64,000 nucleotides of DNA, from assembly GCA_030268105.1 (NCBI GenBank), contig BSDZ01000033.1:631501-695500 (forward strand), in the 5' to 3' direction. The notes beneath the pieces are model-generated. The model saw only the letters and a program-made list of their open reading frames with translations, was not told the DNA's origin and did no database searches. Position 1 is the stretch's first letter, and each line of letters begins with the position of its first letter. The DNA is from Volvox africanus (Eukaryota; Chlorophyta; Chlorophyceae; Chlamydomonadales; Volvocaceae). A program made the translations under genes and the position numbers. Shown here piece after piece: positions 50,341-63,533 of the stretch.

Positions 50341-52873
50341 ATGATCTCGCTGTTGGTGAAACTGGGCTTCAAGCCTAAGGATCGTGCTTATGAGAGGATC
50401 GACACAATCTCGGACACCAACAGCACCGCTAACGATAATGACAGCGTTATGAGCAACAGCAGCTGCCTAAATGGCAAAGCTGTAGAGCAGCCTGCAGGTG
50501 GAGTGGTCGTCACTCCTTTGCGTGAACTAATGAAGAAGTTTAGCCGCAAGTGGATTCCGACAGAAAAGGTGAATTCGTGTTGCTGTCTTTCCTGATGTTC
50601 AGTTCTAAGTAAGGCCAACTCCCATCAAGCCTGCCTTTCGTCGTCGTTTATGTTTTCTTCGATTCCGTCTTTTTTTCGGTCATTCCGTGACATCCCATCC
50701 CTTCCACCTTTTCTGTCGCAGCCTCTTCAGCGGTTCGGGAAGCTCGAGGGCGAAGAATCCTTGACGTTGCAGGAGCGGTTGTCCGCGCGGCGCCTGCAAA
50801 TAGCTGAGAAGGGGACTCTGCTTAAGGTCCTGCTATCCTGGGTGAGTTTGAGCTGATCAGGAGTTTGCTCCAGCAGTGGTGATGGGTGTTGAGATGCCTT
50901 GGGGGTCGCTTGTCTGACAGTCGCTCGATGTGATTGGGCCATGCGCCGACCCGCACCGCTTGCTGACTATCGACCAACGTGTCGACCCCCCGTCTTTTGC
51001 GTGCGCACAACAGAAGGGCGCGCCCGAGAATCTTCACCAGGCCGGAGCCCAACTGGAAGCCCAGCCAGTTCCAGCAGCGCAGCAGGTGGTGGGTCAGACC
51101 TGACGCCTGAGGGGGTTCCGGGGAGGAGGTCGCCTTTCTCATACCAGTGCGCGGCTTGTGCTGCACTGTGTTGGTTGCAAAGTGCCTGCAGGAAAGCGCT
51201 TCTCAGGGGAGGCGAATGGGGAACATGGTTTCCGAGGGGAGGGGAGACGGACGGAGGGAGTTGCCCGAGGGGTGGGCTCATCATACATGTCGTTATTTTG
51301 TCGTCGTTCAGATGTCGCCGAAACTAATTTGTGTACATGCGCTTGTGTTTGGACGTCCAATACCCCCTCGGAAACACATCAAGATGCTTTCCGTGATGCA
51401 GATGTTCCATGTCTACGCACGTAAACGGTGCACTAACTGATGAAAAGCTTTTTTGTGTGTCTCGTTCTCTGCCAGCAGGAGCCGCAGCTGGAGAGTGAGG
51501 AGAACAACGTGCAGCAATGCGCGGGTGGCGTGATGGCCCCGTCGGGGTTGGCGGGAGCAGCGGCGGCCATTGAGCTAGCATATCAGCGGTAGGTGCAGTG
51601 TATAACTAGGTGTACGGCGGAGTGACGTGGTAGTGCGTGGCGGTCTGAGTACGTGGCGGCAAATGCATGAAGGCGTACGTGTTTCGGATGTGCGACTTCC
51701 TGTTTACCCGAAACCCACAATGCTGGGATCTCTTGCTTACACCTGCAACCCCACCCATGCCTTTTCCATACAGGTTGGACGAGACCACCGAAGCTGAGGG
51801 CTTCGAGGGCTTCCAAGTCCAGGTGCGTGGGCAAGAAGTCATCGAAGCAACATAGTCTTATGTATACAAAACCCGACAACTGCTGGATGTTCGCTCTTTT
51901 ATCTGCAGGTGTCAGATTTGATTTCGCAACTCGAGAAGCTGAGGTCGGGGGCCGCCATGATGGAGGCCAGGAAGGGGGGCCTTTCCGGGGCCTCTACAGA
52001 CCTGCAGGGCAGCAGCATCACTGCCAAATTTGCCATCATCCCTGCCGCCAGCTGTCCTGCTATGGGCGCCACGAGTCCGCCTTCTGCAGTCGAAGTCGCA
52101 GATGCTGGTGCCGCTTCCATTTTCATCAACAAGGCTGCGCAGCAACCCCAGGAGTTGTACCAACCCCTGGAGCTCACGCAGCCACCAAAACCGCACCCGA
52201 AAACCCCAGAGCGGCGTCTGCCCCCTGAGGCACGGAACTGGGGTCTGCAGGACTGCCGGTCCTGGGCGGGGGAGCAGCATTGGTCGTCCTGGGCGGAGGT
52301 TCAGGCGTTTACCAAGACGCTTGAGCCGACCCTAGCAGAAGCCATTCGTGAAGCAAGTAAGTCTGGTGGTGTGCACGTCGCGCTCCATCTCATGCTAGCT
52401 AGGTGCATGGTTGTCATTGAGGGGTTGTCATTGTGTGAGGGGTTGTGAAAAGACACCCCTGAGTCTAGGTCTGCTGACTGGTTTGGCTCCCAAGTATCCT
52501 GTTCTATCTGCTGACTCAGCAGGCAGTGGGCCTTGCCACCTGCTGTCTGCCTGCACATCTAAGCGCAGCCCACCTTACATTAATTGATTTCTGGCACAGA
52601 GACGTTCGCTCTCCCCCACACACTTTGCCCTCTTTAGGCCTCGAGCACAATCCACTTGTTGCCTTCGGGAAGGAGCAGGCGGCAGCTCCAGCAATTTCCT
52701 ATGTGCAGCTCAAGCTGATGGAGCTTTGTGGCTCCAATCGTTGGGGGACGGCGTCCATCAAGGCCGCCTCGCTTGAGGGGCCCCGCAAGAGGCGCCCTTT
52801 CTTGGCGGCCTTCCTAAGGGCTGCCAAGGGAATCACAGAGCCGTGTGTTCAGCGTGGGGGCATTCGGCTCTGA
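50341..52873 (+). CDS. Array gene, copy 10
   Basis: Exons 50341-50568, 50722-50841, 51014-51085, 51479-51588, 51774-51822, 51909-52356 and 52638-52873. Intact. The extra T lies in the pyrimidine-rich part of intron 1 and should not affect splicing. Confidence 0.8.
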
Positions 52874-53315
52874 TCGAGCTGGGGCGGTTTTGCAGGAAGT
52901 GCACGCACTGATATGTACCTACTACCCTCCTTGCTAGCTAGCCGGATTGCTAGATGGTCATCTCGAGCCATCGATTTTGTTTGCCAAGTCGTGATGCTTA
53001 GCGTTGTTAAACACTGCACCCTTAATCGACGGTGACGTGGTTATTAAGAAAAGAGGGACTCAAGACACCTAGAGCGGAACTAAAGGCTCTGAGGCCTGAT
53101 GGTGACCGTGACCATGGCCGTAGTAGCACCAAGGGGCGGTGACTGGCTGAATAGCGCGGCACTTTACATTACGAATGTTAGGGCTCTCGTGAGAGATGTC
53201 CGGTGTGGTGGCTTGCAGGTGGCTGCTGCGGCTTAGGCGTGATGTTAGGCTGGGGTTTGCAGGTTTGGTTAGCTTTCTCATGTACATGTTTGTTTTCGGG
53301 CACCCCCAGTTTTGT

Positions 53316-54185
53316 ATGTGGTATTCTGTGTTCTTTTTATCGTACCTAAGGCTTCATGCAGTGGAGGGGGAGGGGCTGTGGAGGTTTAAACAGCTGGTGG
53401 GCAGTCGGACTTCATCAAGTGGTATTCATAGTCAGTGAGACTCCCAACTGCACACATGGTATTTGTGCCTAGCATTTAGTCACTTAGCTATGTGATATTC
53501 TGTGTTCTTTTTATCGTACCTAAGGCTTCATGCAGTGGAGGGGGAGGGGCTGTGGAGGTTTAAACAGCTGGTGGGCAGTCGGACTTCATCAAGTGGTATT
53601 CATAGTCAGTGAGACTCCCAACTGCACACATGGTATTTGTGCCTAGCATTTAGTCACTTAGCTATGTGATATTCTGTGTTCTTTTTATCGTACCTAAGGC
53701 TTCATGCAGTGGAGGGGGAGGGGCTGTGGAGGTTTAAACAGCTGGTGGGCAGTCGGACTTCATCAAGTGGTATTCATAGTCAGTGAGACTCCCAACTGCA
53801 CACATGGTATTTGTGCCTAGCATTTAGTCACTTAGCTATGTGATATTCTGTGTTCTTTTTATCGTACCTAAGGCTTCATGCAGTGGAGGGGGAGGGGCTG
53901 TGGAGGTTTAAACAGCTGGTGGGCAGTCGGACTTCATCAAGTGGTATTCATAGTCAGTGAGACTCCCAACTGCACACATGGTATTTGTGCCTAGCATTTA
54001 GTCACTTAGCTATGTGATATTCTGTGTTCTTTTTATCGTACCTAAGGCTTCATGCAGTGGAGGGGGAGGGGCTGTGGAGGTTTAAACAGCTGGTGGGCAG
54101 TCGGACTTCATCAAGTGGTATTCATAGTCAGTGAGACTCCCAACTGCACACATGGTATTTGTGCCTAGCATTTAGTCACTTAGCT
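53316..54185 (+). repeat. 174-bp minisatellite, 5 copies (unit 11)
   Basis: Five copies in the standard pattern. Confidence 0.97.
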
Positions 54186-55704
54186 GTCATAGACCTGATA
54201 TAGTTTTAGTTGCATAGTTTCTTATCTGCCATTCATTAGTGGACCCTAACCAATAGGAGCGTGTCAAACGTGTTTGTTAGTGGATCTGAACCCTAGATGG
54301 TTGTCAACTGTTCATCATTGGATTCTATCCGATAGGAGCTTGTGAACCGTGTTTGTTAATGGATCTGATTAATGAGCTATTTAACATCCTTCTCAAGTGA
54401 TTAGGCTGGTGTCATAATCTGCCATGACGACATGGCATGTGACCAGTTTATTTACAGGGGACTCTCAACTAGACATGCCTGGGACAGCACAAAGGGGGAG
54501 GGCATGCGTGCCTCTGTGGGCGTGTGTGTGCATATGCGTGTGTGCGCATGCATGTGCTGCAGGCATGTGCAATACCATGGTGTTCGAGCCTCGCAGTTGC
54601 TCACGAGTGGACGAGCAAGCAGCAGGCCTCTCCGTGACACCACATGTAAATCGTGCGATGCCTGGATGACCCTTTTTGAGTGTCTCAGTCTCCCCCTGAA
54701 GCAGAACAGAGGGGTGCTTTTTAGGTGTTACACTGTGGGCGACTTGTTCTGAAAACTTGGGAAGAACTGTTTGGATTTTACTCCGCATGGAGAGCTGTAT
54801 CTCCATGCAGCGCTGCACAGCCAAATTGCATTTTACTGCAGCAGGCTCTCACTAAGGTGTATGTATGTTCATACAAGGGTTCAACAATCGTTGGCATTAT
54901 GACATTATGGTGCCCCAACTTGGGCGTCCATGCCCATCATGGAGATGGCACCGGAAGGCCTTCGGCGTGCTCCATCTTTATTAATTTCAGGACACGTGAT
55001 AGTGTACGGCAAGCTACCGTGGGCCACAGTCCAGTGGTCGCATTATGTAAGGAATTTCAGGACTTTAGATTCCCTACTATGGGGAAGACCAGTACTATAC
55101 AAGGTGATAACCTTGCGCTCTTGGGGCCTCCGAACCGGTATTGGTGAAACACACACTTGTGCGGTGTTGATGTCTTTGAGCTTACGCGAGCTCAATTGTA
55201 CCAATTGAAATTACAGTTCAATAGGAGCTCAAGAAATCCTTTGCGATGAACCTACGTAATCTGTTGTTCCAATGTACGGCCCGAAGCCACGAACAGCGGA
55301 CCGATTATGGTAATACGGGGTTCTTATCGCCACACGGAAGCGCCCCTACATTGCCATTCAAATTACTTTGCTTCAGTGTTACAACCGGATAAAGGAAAGC
55401 TGTGAAACCTTCGCCTTTAGACCTGATTATGCTCCGTCGCTCTACATAACCATAGCCCACCCTGTGTGACCCATTAACATCCTAACTAGTTATTTTAAAA
55501 CCATTTTCCATAATTGCTTTCGAATTCCTTAGAGAGACTCCAAAGAACAGGCTTTGGCCTGTCAACACAACCGTTTGCCTCTAGACAAAACCTTAGTGTC
55601 GTTTATTGAGTAATACATCTCAACGATTTGCTTAGCGATAGTGCTTCATTGGACGCTTCGATTACCGGCTCCTTGACCACGACCCGGCTGTCCAGGCGTC
55701 AGCC

Positions 55705-58236
55705 ATGATCTCGCTGTTGGTGAAACTGGGCTTCAAGCCTAAGGATCGTGCTTATGAGAGGATCGACACAATCTCGGACACCAACAGCACCGCTAACGAT
55801 AATGACAGCGTTATGAGCAACAGCAGCTGCCTAAATGGCAAAGCTGTAGAGCAGCCTGCAGGTGGAGTGGTCGTCACTCCTTTGCGTGAACTAATGAAGA
55901 AGTTTAGCCGCAAGTGGATTCCGACAGAAAAGGTGAATTCGTGTTGCTGTCTTTCCTGATGTTCAGTTCTAAGTAAGGCCAACTCCCATCAAGCCTGCCT
56001 TTCGTCGTCGTTTATGTTTTCTTCGATTCCGTCTTTTTTCGGTCATTCCGTGACATCCCATCCCTTCCACCTTTTCTGTCGCAGCCTCTTCAGCGGTTCG
56101 GGAAGCTCGAGGGCGAAGAATCCTTGACGTTGCAGGAGCGGTTGTCCGCGCGGCGCCTGCAAATAGCTGAGAAGGGGACTCTGCTTAAGGTCCTGCTATC
56201 CTGGGTGAGTTTGAGCTGATCAGGAGTTTGCTCCAGCAGTGGTGATGGGTGTTGAGATGCCTTGGGGGTCGCTTGTCTGACAGTCGCTCGATGTGATTGG
56301 GCCATGCGCCGACCCGCACCGCTTGCTGACTATCGACCAACGTGTCGACCCCCCGTCTTTTGCGTGCGCACAACAGAAGGGCGCGCCCGAGAATCTTCAC
56401 CAGGCCGGAGCCCAACTGGAAGCCCAGCCAGTTCCAGCAGCGCAGCAGGTGGTGGGTCAGACCTGACGCCTGAGGGGGTTCCGGGGAGGAGGTCGCCTTT
56501 CTCATACCAGTGCGCGGCTTGTGCTGCACTGTGTTGGTTGCAAAGTGCCTGCAGGAAAGCGCTTCTCAGGGGAGGCGAATGGGGAACATGGTTTCCGAGG
56601 GGAGGGGAGACGGACGGAGGGAGTTGCCCGAGGGGTGGGCTCATCATACATGTCGTTATTTTGTCGTCGTTCAGATGTCGCCGAAACTAATTTGTGTACA
56701 TGCGCTTGTGTTTGGACGTCCAATACCCCCTCGGAAACACATCAAGATGCTTTCCGTGATGCAGATGTTCCATGTCTACGCACGTAAACGGTGCACTAAC
56801 TGATGAAAAGCTTTTTTGTGTGTCTCGTTCTCTGCCAGCAGGAGCCGCAGCTGGAGAGTGAGGAGAACAACGTGCAGCAATGCGCGGGTGGCGTGATGGC
56901 CCCGTCGGGGTTGGCGGGAGCAGCGGCGGCCATTGAGCTAGCATATCAGCGGTAGGTGCAGTGTATAACTAGGTGTACGGCGGAGTGACGTGGTAGTGCG
57001 TGGCGGTCTGAGTACGTGGCGGCAAATGCATGAAGGCGTACGTGTTTCGGATGTGCGACTTCCTGTTTACCCGAAACCCACAATGCTGGGATCTCTTGCT
57101 TACACCTGCAACCCCACCCATGCCTTTTCCATACAGGTTGGACGAGACCACCGAAGCTGAGGGCTTCGAGGGCTTCCAAGTCCAGGTGCGTGGGCAAGAA
57201 GTCATCGAAGCAACATAGTCTTATGTATACAAAACCCGACAACTGCTGGATGTTCGCTCTTTTATCTGCAGGTGTCAGATTTGATTTCGCAACTCGAGAA
57301 GCTGAGGTCGGGGGCCGCCATGATGGAGGCCAGGAAGGGGGGCCTTTCCGGGGCCTCTACAGACCTGCAGGGCAGCAGCATCACTGCCAAATTTGCCATC
57401 ATCCCTGCCGCCAGCTGTCCTGCTATGGGCGCCACGAGTCCGCCTTCTGCAGTCGAAGTCGCAGATGCTGGTGCCGCTTCCATTTTCATCAACAAGGCTG
57501 CGCAGCAACCCCAGGAGTTGTACCAACCCCTGGAGCTCACGCAGCCACCAAAACCGCACCCGAAAACCCCAGAGCGGCGTCTGCCCCCTGAGGCACGGAA
57601 CTGGGGTCTGCAGGACTGCCGGTCCTGGGCGGGGGAGCAGCATTGGTCGTCCTGGGCGGAGGTTCAGGCGTTTACCAAGACGCTTGAGCCGACCCTAGCA
57701 GAAGCCATTCGTGAAGCAAGTAAGTCTGGTGGTGTGCACGTCGCGCTCCATCTCATGCTAGCTAGGTGCATGGTTGTCATTGAGGGGTTGTCATTGTGTG
57801 AGGGGTTGTGAAAAGACACCCCTGAGTCTAGGTCTGCTGACTGGTTTGGCTCCCAAGTATCCTGTTCTATCTGCTGACTCAGCAGGCAGTGGGCCTTGCC
57901 ACCTGCTGTCTGCCTGCACATCTAAGCGCAGCCCACCTTACATTAATTGATTTCTGGCACAGAGACGTTCGCTCTCCCCCACACACTTTGCCCTCTTTAG
58001 GCCTCGAGCACAATCCACTTGTTGCCTTCGGGAAGGAGCAGGCGGCAGCTCCAGCAATTTCCTATGTGCAGCTCAAGCTGATGGAGCTTTGTGGCTCCAA
58101 TCGTTGGGGGACGGCGTCCATCAAGGCCGCCTCGCTTGAGGGGCCCCGCAAGAGGCGCCCTTTCTTGGCGGCCTTCCTAAGGGCTGCCAAGGGAATCACA
58201 GAGCCGTGTGTTCAGCGTGGGGGCATTCGGCTCTGA
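55705..58236 (+). CDS. Array gene, copy 11
   Basis: Exons 55705-55932, 56085-56204, 56377-56448, 56842-56951, 57137-57185, 57272-57719 and 58001-58236. Intact, with the short intron 3. Confidence 0.8.
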
Positions 58237-58678
58237 TCGAGCTGGGGCGGTTTTGCAGGAAGTGCACGCACTGATATGTACCTACTACCCTCCTTGCTAG
58301 CTAGCCGGATTGCTAGATGGTCATCTCGAGCCATCGATTTTGTTTGCCAAGTCGTGATGCTTAGCGTTGTTAAACACTGCACCCTTAATCGACGGTGACG
58401 TGGTTATTAAGAAAAGAGGGACTCAAGACACCTAGAGCGGAACTAAAGGCTCTGAGGCCTGATGGTGACCGTGACCATGGCCGTAGTAGCACCAAGGGGC
58501 GGTGACTGGCTGAATAGCGCGGCACTTTACATTACGAATGTTAGGGCTCTCGTGAGAGATGTCCGGTGTGGTGGCTTGCAGGTGGCTGCTTCGGCTTAGG
58601 CGTGATGTTAGGCTGGGGTTTGCAGGTTTGGTTAGCTTTCTCATGTACATGTTTGTTTTCGGGCACCCCCAGTTTTGT

Positions 58679-59374
58679 ATGTGGTATTCTGTGTTCTTTT
58701 TATCGTACCTAAGGCTTCATGCAGTGGAGGGGGAGGGGCTGTGGAGGTTTAAACAGCTGGTGGGCAGTCGGACTTCATCAAGTGGTATTCATAGTCAGTG
58801 AGACTCCCAACTGCACACATGGTATTTGTGCCTAGCATTTAGTCACTTAGCTATGTGATATTCTGTGTTCTTTTTATCGTACCTAAGGCTTCATGCAGTG
58901 GAGGGGGAGGGGCTGTGGAGGTTTAAACAGCTGGTGGGCAGTCGGACTTCATCAAGTGGTATTCATAGTCAGTGAGACTCCCAACTGCACACATGGTATT
59001 TGTGCCTAGCATTTAGTCACTTAGCTATGTGATATTCTGTGTTCTTTTTATCGTACCTAAGGCTTCATGCAGTGGAGGGGGAGGGGCTGTGGAGGTTTAA
59101 ACAGCTGGTGGGCAGTCGGACTTCATCAAGTGGTATTCATAGTCAGTGAGACTCCCAACTGCACACATGGTATTTGTGCCTAGCATTTAGTCACTTAGCT
59201 ATGTGATATTCTGTGTTCTTTTTATCGTACCTAAGGCTTCATGCAGTGGAGGGGGAGGGGCTGTGGAGGTTTAAACAGCTGGTGGGCAGTCGGACTTCAT
59301 CAAGTGGTATTCATAGTCAGTGAGACTCCCAACTGCACACATGGTATTTGTGCCTAGCATTTAGTCACTTAGCT
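58679..59374 (+). repeat. 174-bp minisatellite, 4 copies (unit 12)
   Basis: Four copies, first ATGTGG and the rest ATGTGA. Confidence 0.97.
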
Positions 59375-60893
59375 GTCATAGACCTGATATAGTTTTAGTT
59401 GCATAGTTTCTTATCTGCCATTCATTAGTGGACCCTAACCAATAGGAGCGTGTCAAACGTGTTTGTTAGTGGATCTGAACCCTAGATGGTTGTCAACTGT
59501 TCATCATTGGATTCTATCCGATAGGAGCTTGTGAACCGTGTTTGTTAATGGATCTGATTAATGAGCTATTTAACATCCTTCTCAAGTGATTAGGCTGGTG
59601 TCATAATCTGCCATGACGACATGGCATGTGACCAGTTTATTTACAGGGGACTCTCAACTAGACATGCCTGGGACAGCACAAAGGGGGAGGGCATGCGTGC
59701 CTCTGTGGGCGTGTGTGTGCATATGCGTGTGTGCGCATGCATGTGCTGCAGGCATGTGCAATACCATGGTGTTCGAGCCTCGCAGTTGCTCACGAGTGGA
59801 CGAGCAAGCAGCAGGCCTCTCCGTGACACCACATGTAAATCGTGCGATGCCTGGATGACCCTTTTTGAGTGTCTCAGTCTCCCCCTGAAGCAGAACAGAG
59901 GGGTGCTTTTTAGGTGTTACACTGTGGGCGACTTGTTCTGAAAACTTGGGAAGAACTGTTTGGATTTTACTCCGCATGGAGAGCTGTATCTCCATGCAGC
60001 GCTGCACAGCCAAATTGCATTTTACTGCAGCAGGCTCTCACTAAGGTGTATGTATGTTCATACAAGGGTTCAACAATCGTTGGCATTATGACATTATGGT
60101 GCCCCAACTTGGGCGTCCATGCCCATCATGGAGATGGCACCGGAAGGCCTTCGGCGTGCTCCATCTTTATTAATTTCAGGACACGTGATAGTGTACGGCA
60201 AGCTACCGTGGGCCACAGTCCAGTGGTCGCATTATGTAAGGAATTTCAGGACTTTAGATTCCCTACTATGGGGAAGACCAGTACTATACAAGGTGATAAC
60301 CTTGCGCTCTTGGGGCCTCCGAACCGGTATTGGTGAAACACACACTTGTGCGGTGTTGATGTCTTTGAGCTTACGCGAGCTCAATTGTACCAATTGAAAT
60401 TACAGTTCAATAGGAGCTCAAGAAATCCTTTGCGATGAACCTACGTAATCTGTTGTTCCAATGTACGGCCCGAAGCCACGAACAGCGGACCGATTATGGT
60501 AATACGGGGTTCTTATCGCCACACGGAAGCGCCCCTACATTGCCATTCAAATTACTTTGCTTCAGTGTTACAACCGGATAAAGGAAAGCTGTGAAACCTT
60601 CGCCTTTAGACCTGATTATGCTCCGTCGCTCTACATAACCATAGCCCACCCTGTGTGACCCATTAACATCCTAACTAGTTATTTTAAAACCATTTTCCAT
60701 AATTGCTTTCGAATTCCTTAGAGAGACTCCAAAGAACAGGCTTTGGCCTGTCAACACAACCGTTTGCCTCTAGACAAAACCTTAGTGTCGTTTATTGAGT
60801 AATACATCTCAACGATTTGCTTAGCGATAGTGCTTCATTGGACGCTTCGATTACCGGCTCCTTGACCACGACCCGGCTGTCCAGGCGTCAGCC

Positions 60894-63464
60894 ATGATCT
60901 CGCTGTTGGTGAAACTGGGCTTCAAGCCTAAGGATCGTGCTTATGAGAGGATCGACACAATCTCGGACACCAACAGCACCGCTAACGATAATGACAGCGT
61001 TATGAGCAACAGCAGCTGCCTAAATGGCAAAGCTGTAGAGCAGCCTGCAGGTGGAGTGGTCGTCACTCCTTTGCGTGAACTAATGAAGAAGTTTAGCCGC
61101 AAGTGGATTCCGACAGAAAAGGTGAATTCGTGTTGCTGTCTTTCCTGATGTTCAGTTCTAAGTAAGGCCAACTCCCATCAAGCCTGCCTTTCGTCGTCGT
61201 TTATGTTTTCTTCGATTCCGTCTTTTTTCGGTCATTCCGTGACATCCCATCCCTTCCACCTTTTCTGTCGCAGCCTCTTCAGCGGTTCGGGAAGCTCGAG
61301 GGCGAAGAATCCTTGACGTTGCAGGAGCGGTTGTCCGCGCGGCGCCTGCAAATAGCTGAGAAGGGGACTCTGCTTAAGGTCCTGCTATCCTGGGTGAGTT
61401 TGAGCTGATCAGGAGTTTGCTCCAGCAGTGGTGATGGGTGTTGAGATGCCTTGGGGGTCGCTTGTCTGACAGTCGCTCGATGTGATTGGGCCATGCGCCG
61501 ACCCGCACCGCTTGCTGACTATCGACCAACGTGTCGACCCCCCGTCTTTTGCGTGCGCACAACAGAAGGGCGCGCCCGAGAATCTTCACCAGGCCGGAGC
61601 CCAACTGGAAGCCCAGCCAGTTCCAGCAGCGCAGCAGGTGGTGGGTCAGACCTGACGCCTGAGGGGGTTCCGGGGAGGAGGTCGCCTTTCTCATACCAGT
61701 GCGCGGCTTGTGCTGCACTGTGTTGGTTGCAAAGTGCCTGCAGGAAAGCGCTTCTCAGGGGAGGCGAATGGGGAACATGGTTTCCGAGGGGAGGGGAGAC
61801 GGACGGAGGGAGTTGCCCGAGGGGTGGGCTCATCATACATGTCGTTATTTTGTCGTCGTTCAGATGTCGCCGAAACTAATTTGTGTACATGCGCTTGTGT
61901 TTGGACGTCCAATACCCCCTCGGAAACACATCAAGATGCTTTCCGTGATGCAGATGTTCCATGTCTACGCACGTAAACGGTGCACTAACTGATGAAAAGC
62001 TTTTTTGTGTGTCTCGTTCTCTGCCAGCAGGAGCCGCAGCTGGAGAGTGAGGAGAACAACGTGCAGCAATGCGCGGGTGGCGTGATGGCCCCGTCGGGGT
62101 TGGCGGGAGCAGCGGCGGCCATTGAGCTAGCATATCAGCGGTAGGTGCAGTGTATAACTAGGTGTACGGCGGAGTGACGTGGTAGTGCGTGGCGGTCTGA
62201 GTACGTGGCGGCAAATGCATGAAGGCGTACGTGTTTCGGATGTGCGACTTCCTGTTTACCCGAAACCCACAATGCTGGGATCTCTTGCTTACACCTGCAA
62301 CCCCACCCATGCCTTTTCCATACAGGTTGGACGAGACCACCGAAGCTGAGGGCTTCGAGGGCTTCCAAGTCCAGGTGCGTGGGCAAGAAGTCATCGAAGC
62401 AACATAGTCTTATGTATACAAAACCCGACAACTGCTGGATGTTCGCTCTTTTATCTGCAGGTGTCAGATTTGATTTCGCAACTCGAGAAGCTGAGGTCGG
62501 GGGCCGCCATGATGGAGGCCAGGAAGGGGGGCCTTTCCGGGGCCTCTACAGACCTGCAGGGCAGCAGCATCACTGCCAAATTTGCCATCATCCCTGCCGC
62601 CAGCTGTCCTGCTATGGGCGCCACGAGTCCGCCTTCTGCAGTCGAAGTCGCAGATGCTGGTGCCGCTTCCATTTTCATCAACAAGGCTGCGCAGCAACCC
62701 CAGGAGTTGTACCAACCCCTGGAGCTCACGCAGCCACCAAAACCGCACCCGAAAACCCCAGAGCGGCGTCTGCCCCCTGAGGCACGGAACTGGGGTCTGC
62801 AGGACTGCCGGTCCTGGGCGGGGGAGCAGCATTGGTCGTCCTGGGCGGAGGTTCAGGCGTTTACCAAGACGCTTGAGCCGACCCTAGCAGAAGCCATTCG
62901 TGAAGCAAGTAAGTCTGGTGGTGTGCACGTCGCGCTCCATCTCATGCTAGCTAGGTGCATGGTTGTCATTGAGGGGTTGTCATTGTGTGAGGGGTTGTGA
63001 AAAGACACCCCTGAGTCTAGGTCTGCTGACTGGTTTGGCTCCCAAGTATCCTGTTCTATCTGCTGACTCAGCAGGCAGTGGGCCTTGCCACCTGCTGTCT
63101 GCCTGCACATCTAAGCGCAGCCCACCTTACATTAATTGATTTCTGGCACAGAGACGTTCGCTCTCCCCCACACACTTTGCCCTCTTTAGGCCTCGAGCAC
63201 AATCCACTTGTTGCCTTCGGGAAGGAGCAGGCGGCAGCTCCAGCAATTTCCTATGTGCAGCTCAAGCTGATGGAGCTTTGTGGCTCCAATCGTTGGGGGA
63301 CGGCGTCCATCAAGGCCGCCTCGCTTGAGGGGCCCCCGCAAGAGGCGCCCTTTCTTGGCGGCCTTCCTAAGGGCTGCCAAGGGAATCACAGAGCCGTGTG
63401 TTCAGCGTGGGGGCATTCGGCTCTGATCGAGCTGGGGCGGTTTTGCAGGAAGTGCACGCACTGA
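60894..63464 (+). CDS. Array gene, copy 12: exon 7 frameshift alters the C-terminus
   Basis: Exons 60894-61121, 61274-61393, 61566-61637, 62031-62140, 62326-62374, 62461-62908 and 63190-63464. One extra C in the C run at 63333-63337 shifts frame after Pro391. The normal last 29 residues, including the basic RKRR cluster, are replaced by 42 unrelated residues, and the frame ends at 63464. The usual TGA (63424-63426) is out of frame. Predicted length is about 433 residues. It may be a functional variant, a dying copy or a homopolymer error. Confidence 0.65.
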
Positions 63465-63533
63465 TATGTACCTACTACCCTCCTTGCTAGCTAGCCGGAT
63501 TGCTAGATGGTCATCTCGAGCCATCGATTTTGT

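Larger units (their letters stand above)
47617..52980 (+). repeat. Array unit 10 (5364 bp, five minisatellite copies, short intron 3)
   Basis: The unit 2 type with one extra T in the intron 1 T-run (50669-50676). Confidence 0.96.
52981..58343 (+). repeat. Array unit 11 (5363 bp, five minisatellite copies, short intron 3)
   Basis: Same length and type as units 2, 5 and 6, although it lies beyond the variable block. Confidence 0.97.
58344..63533 (+). repeat. Array unit 12 (5190 bp, four minisatellite copies, short intron 3)
   Basis: Has a G-to-T substitution at 58591 in the 3' flank of copy 11 and one extra C in exon 7 (63333-63337). Confidence 0.96.
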
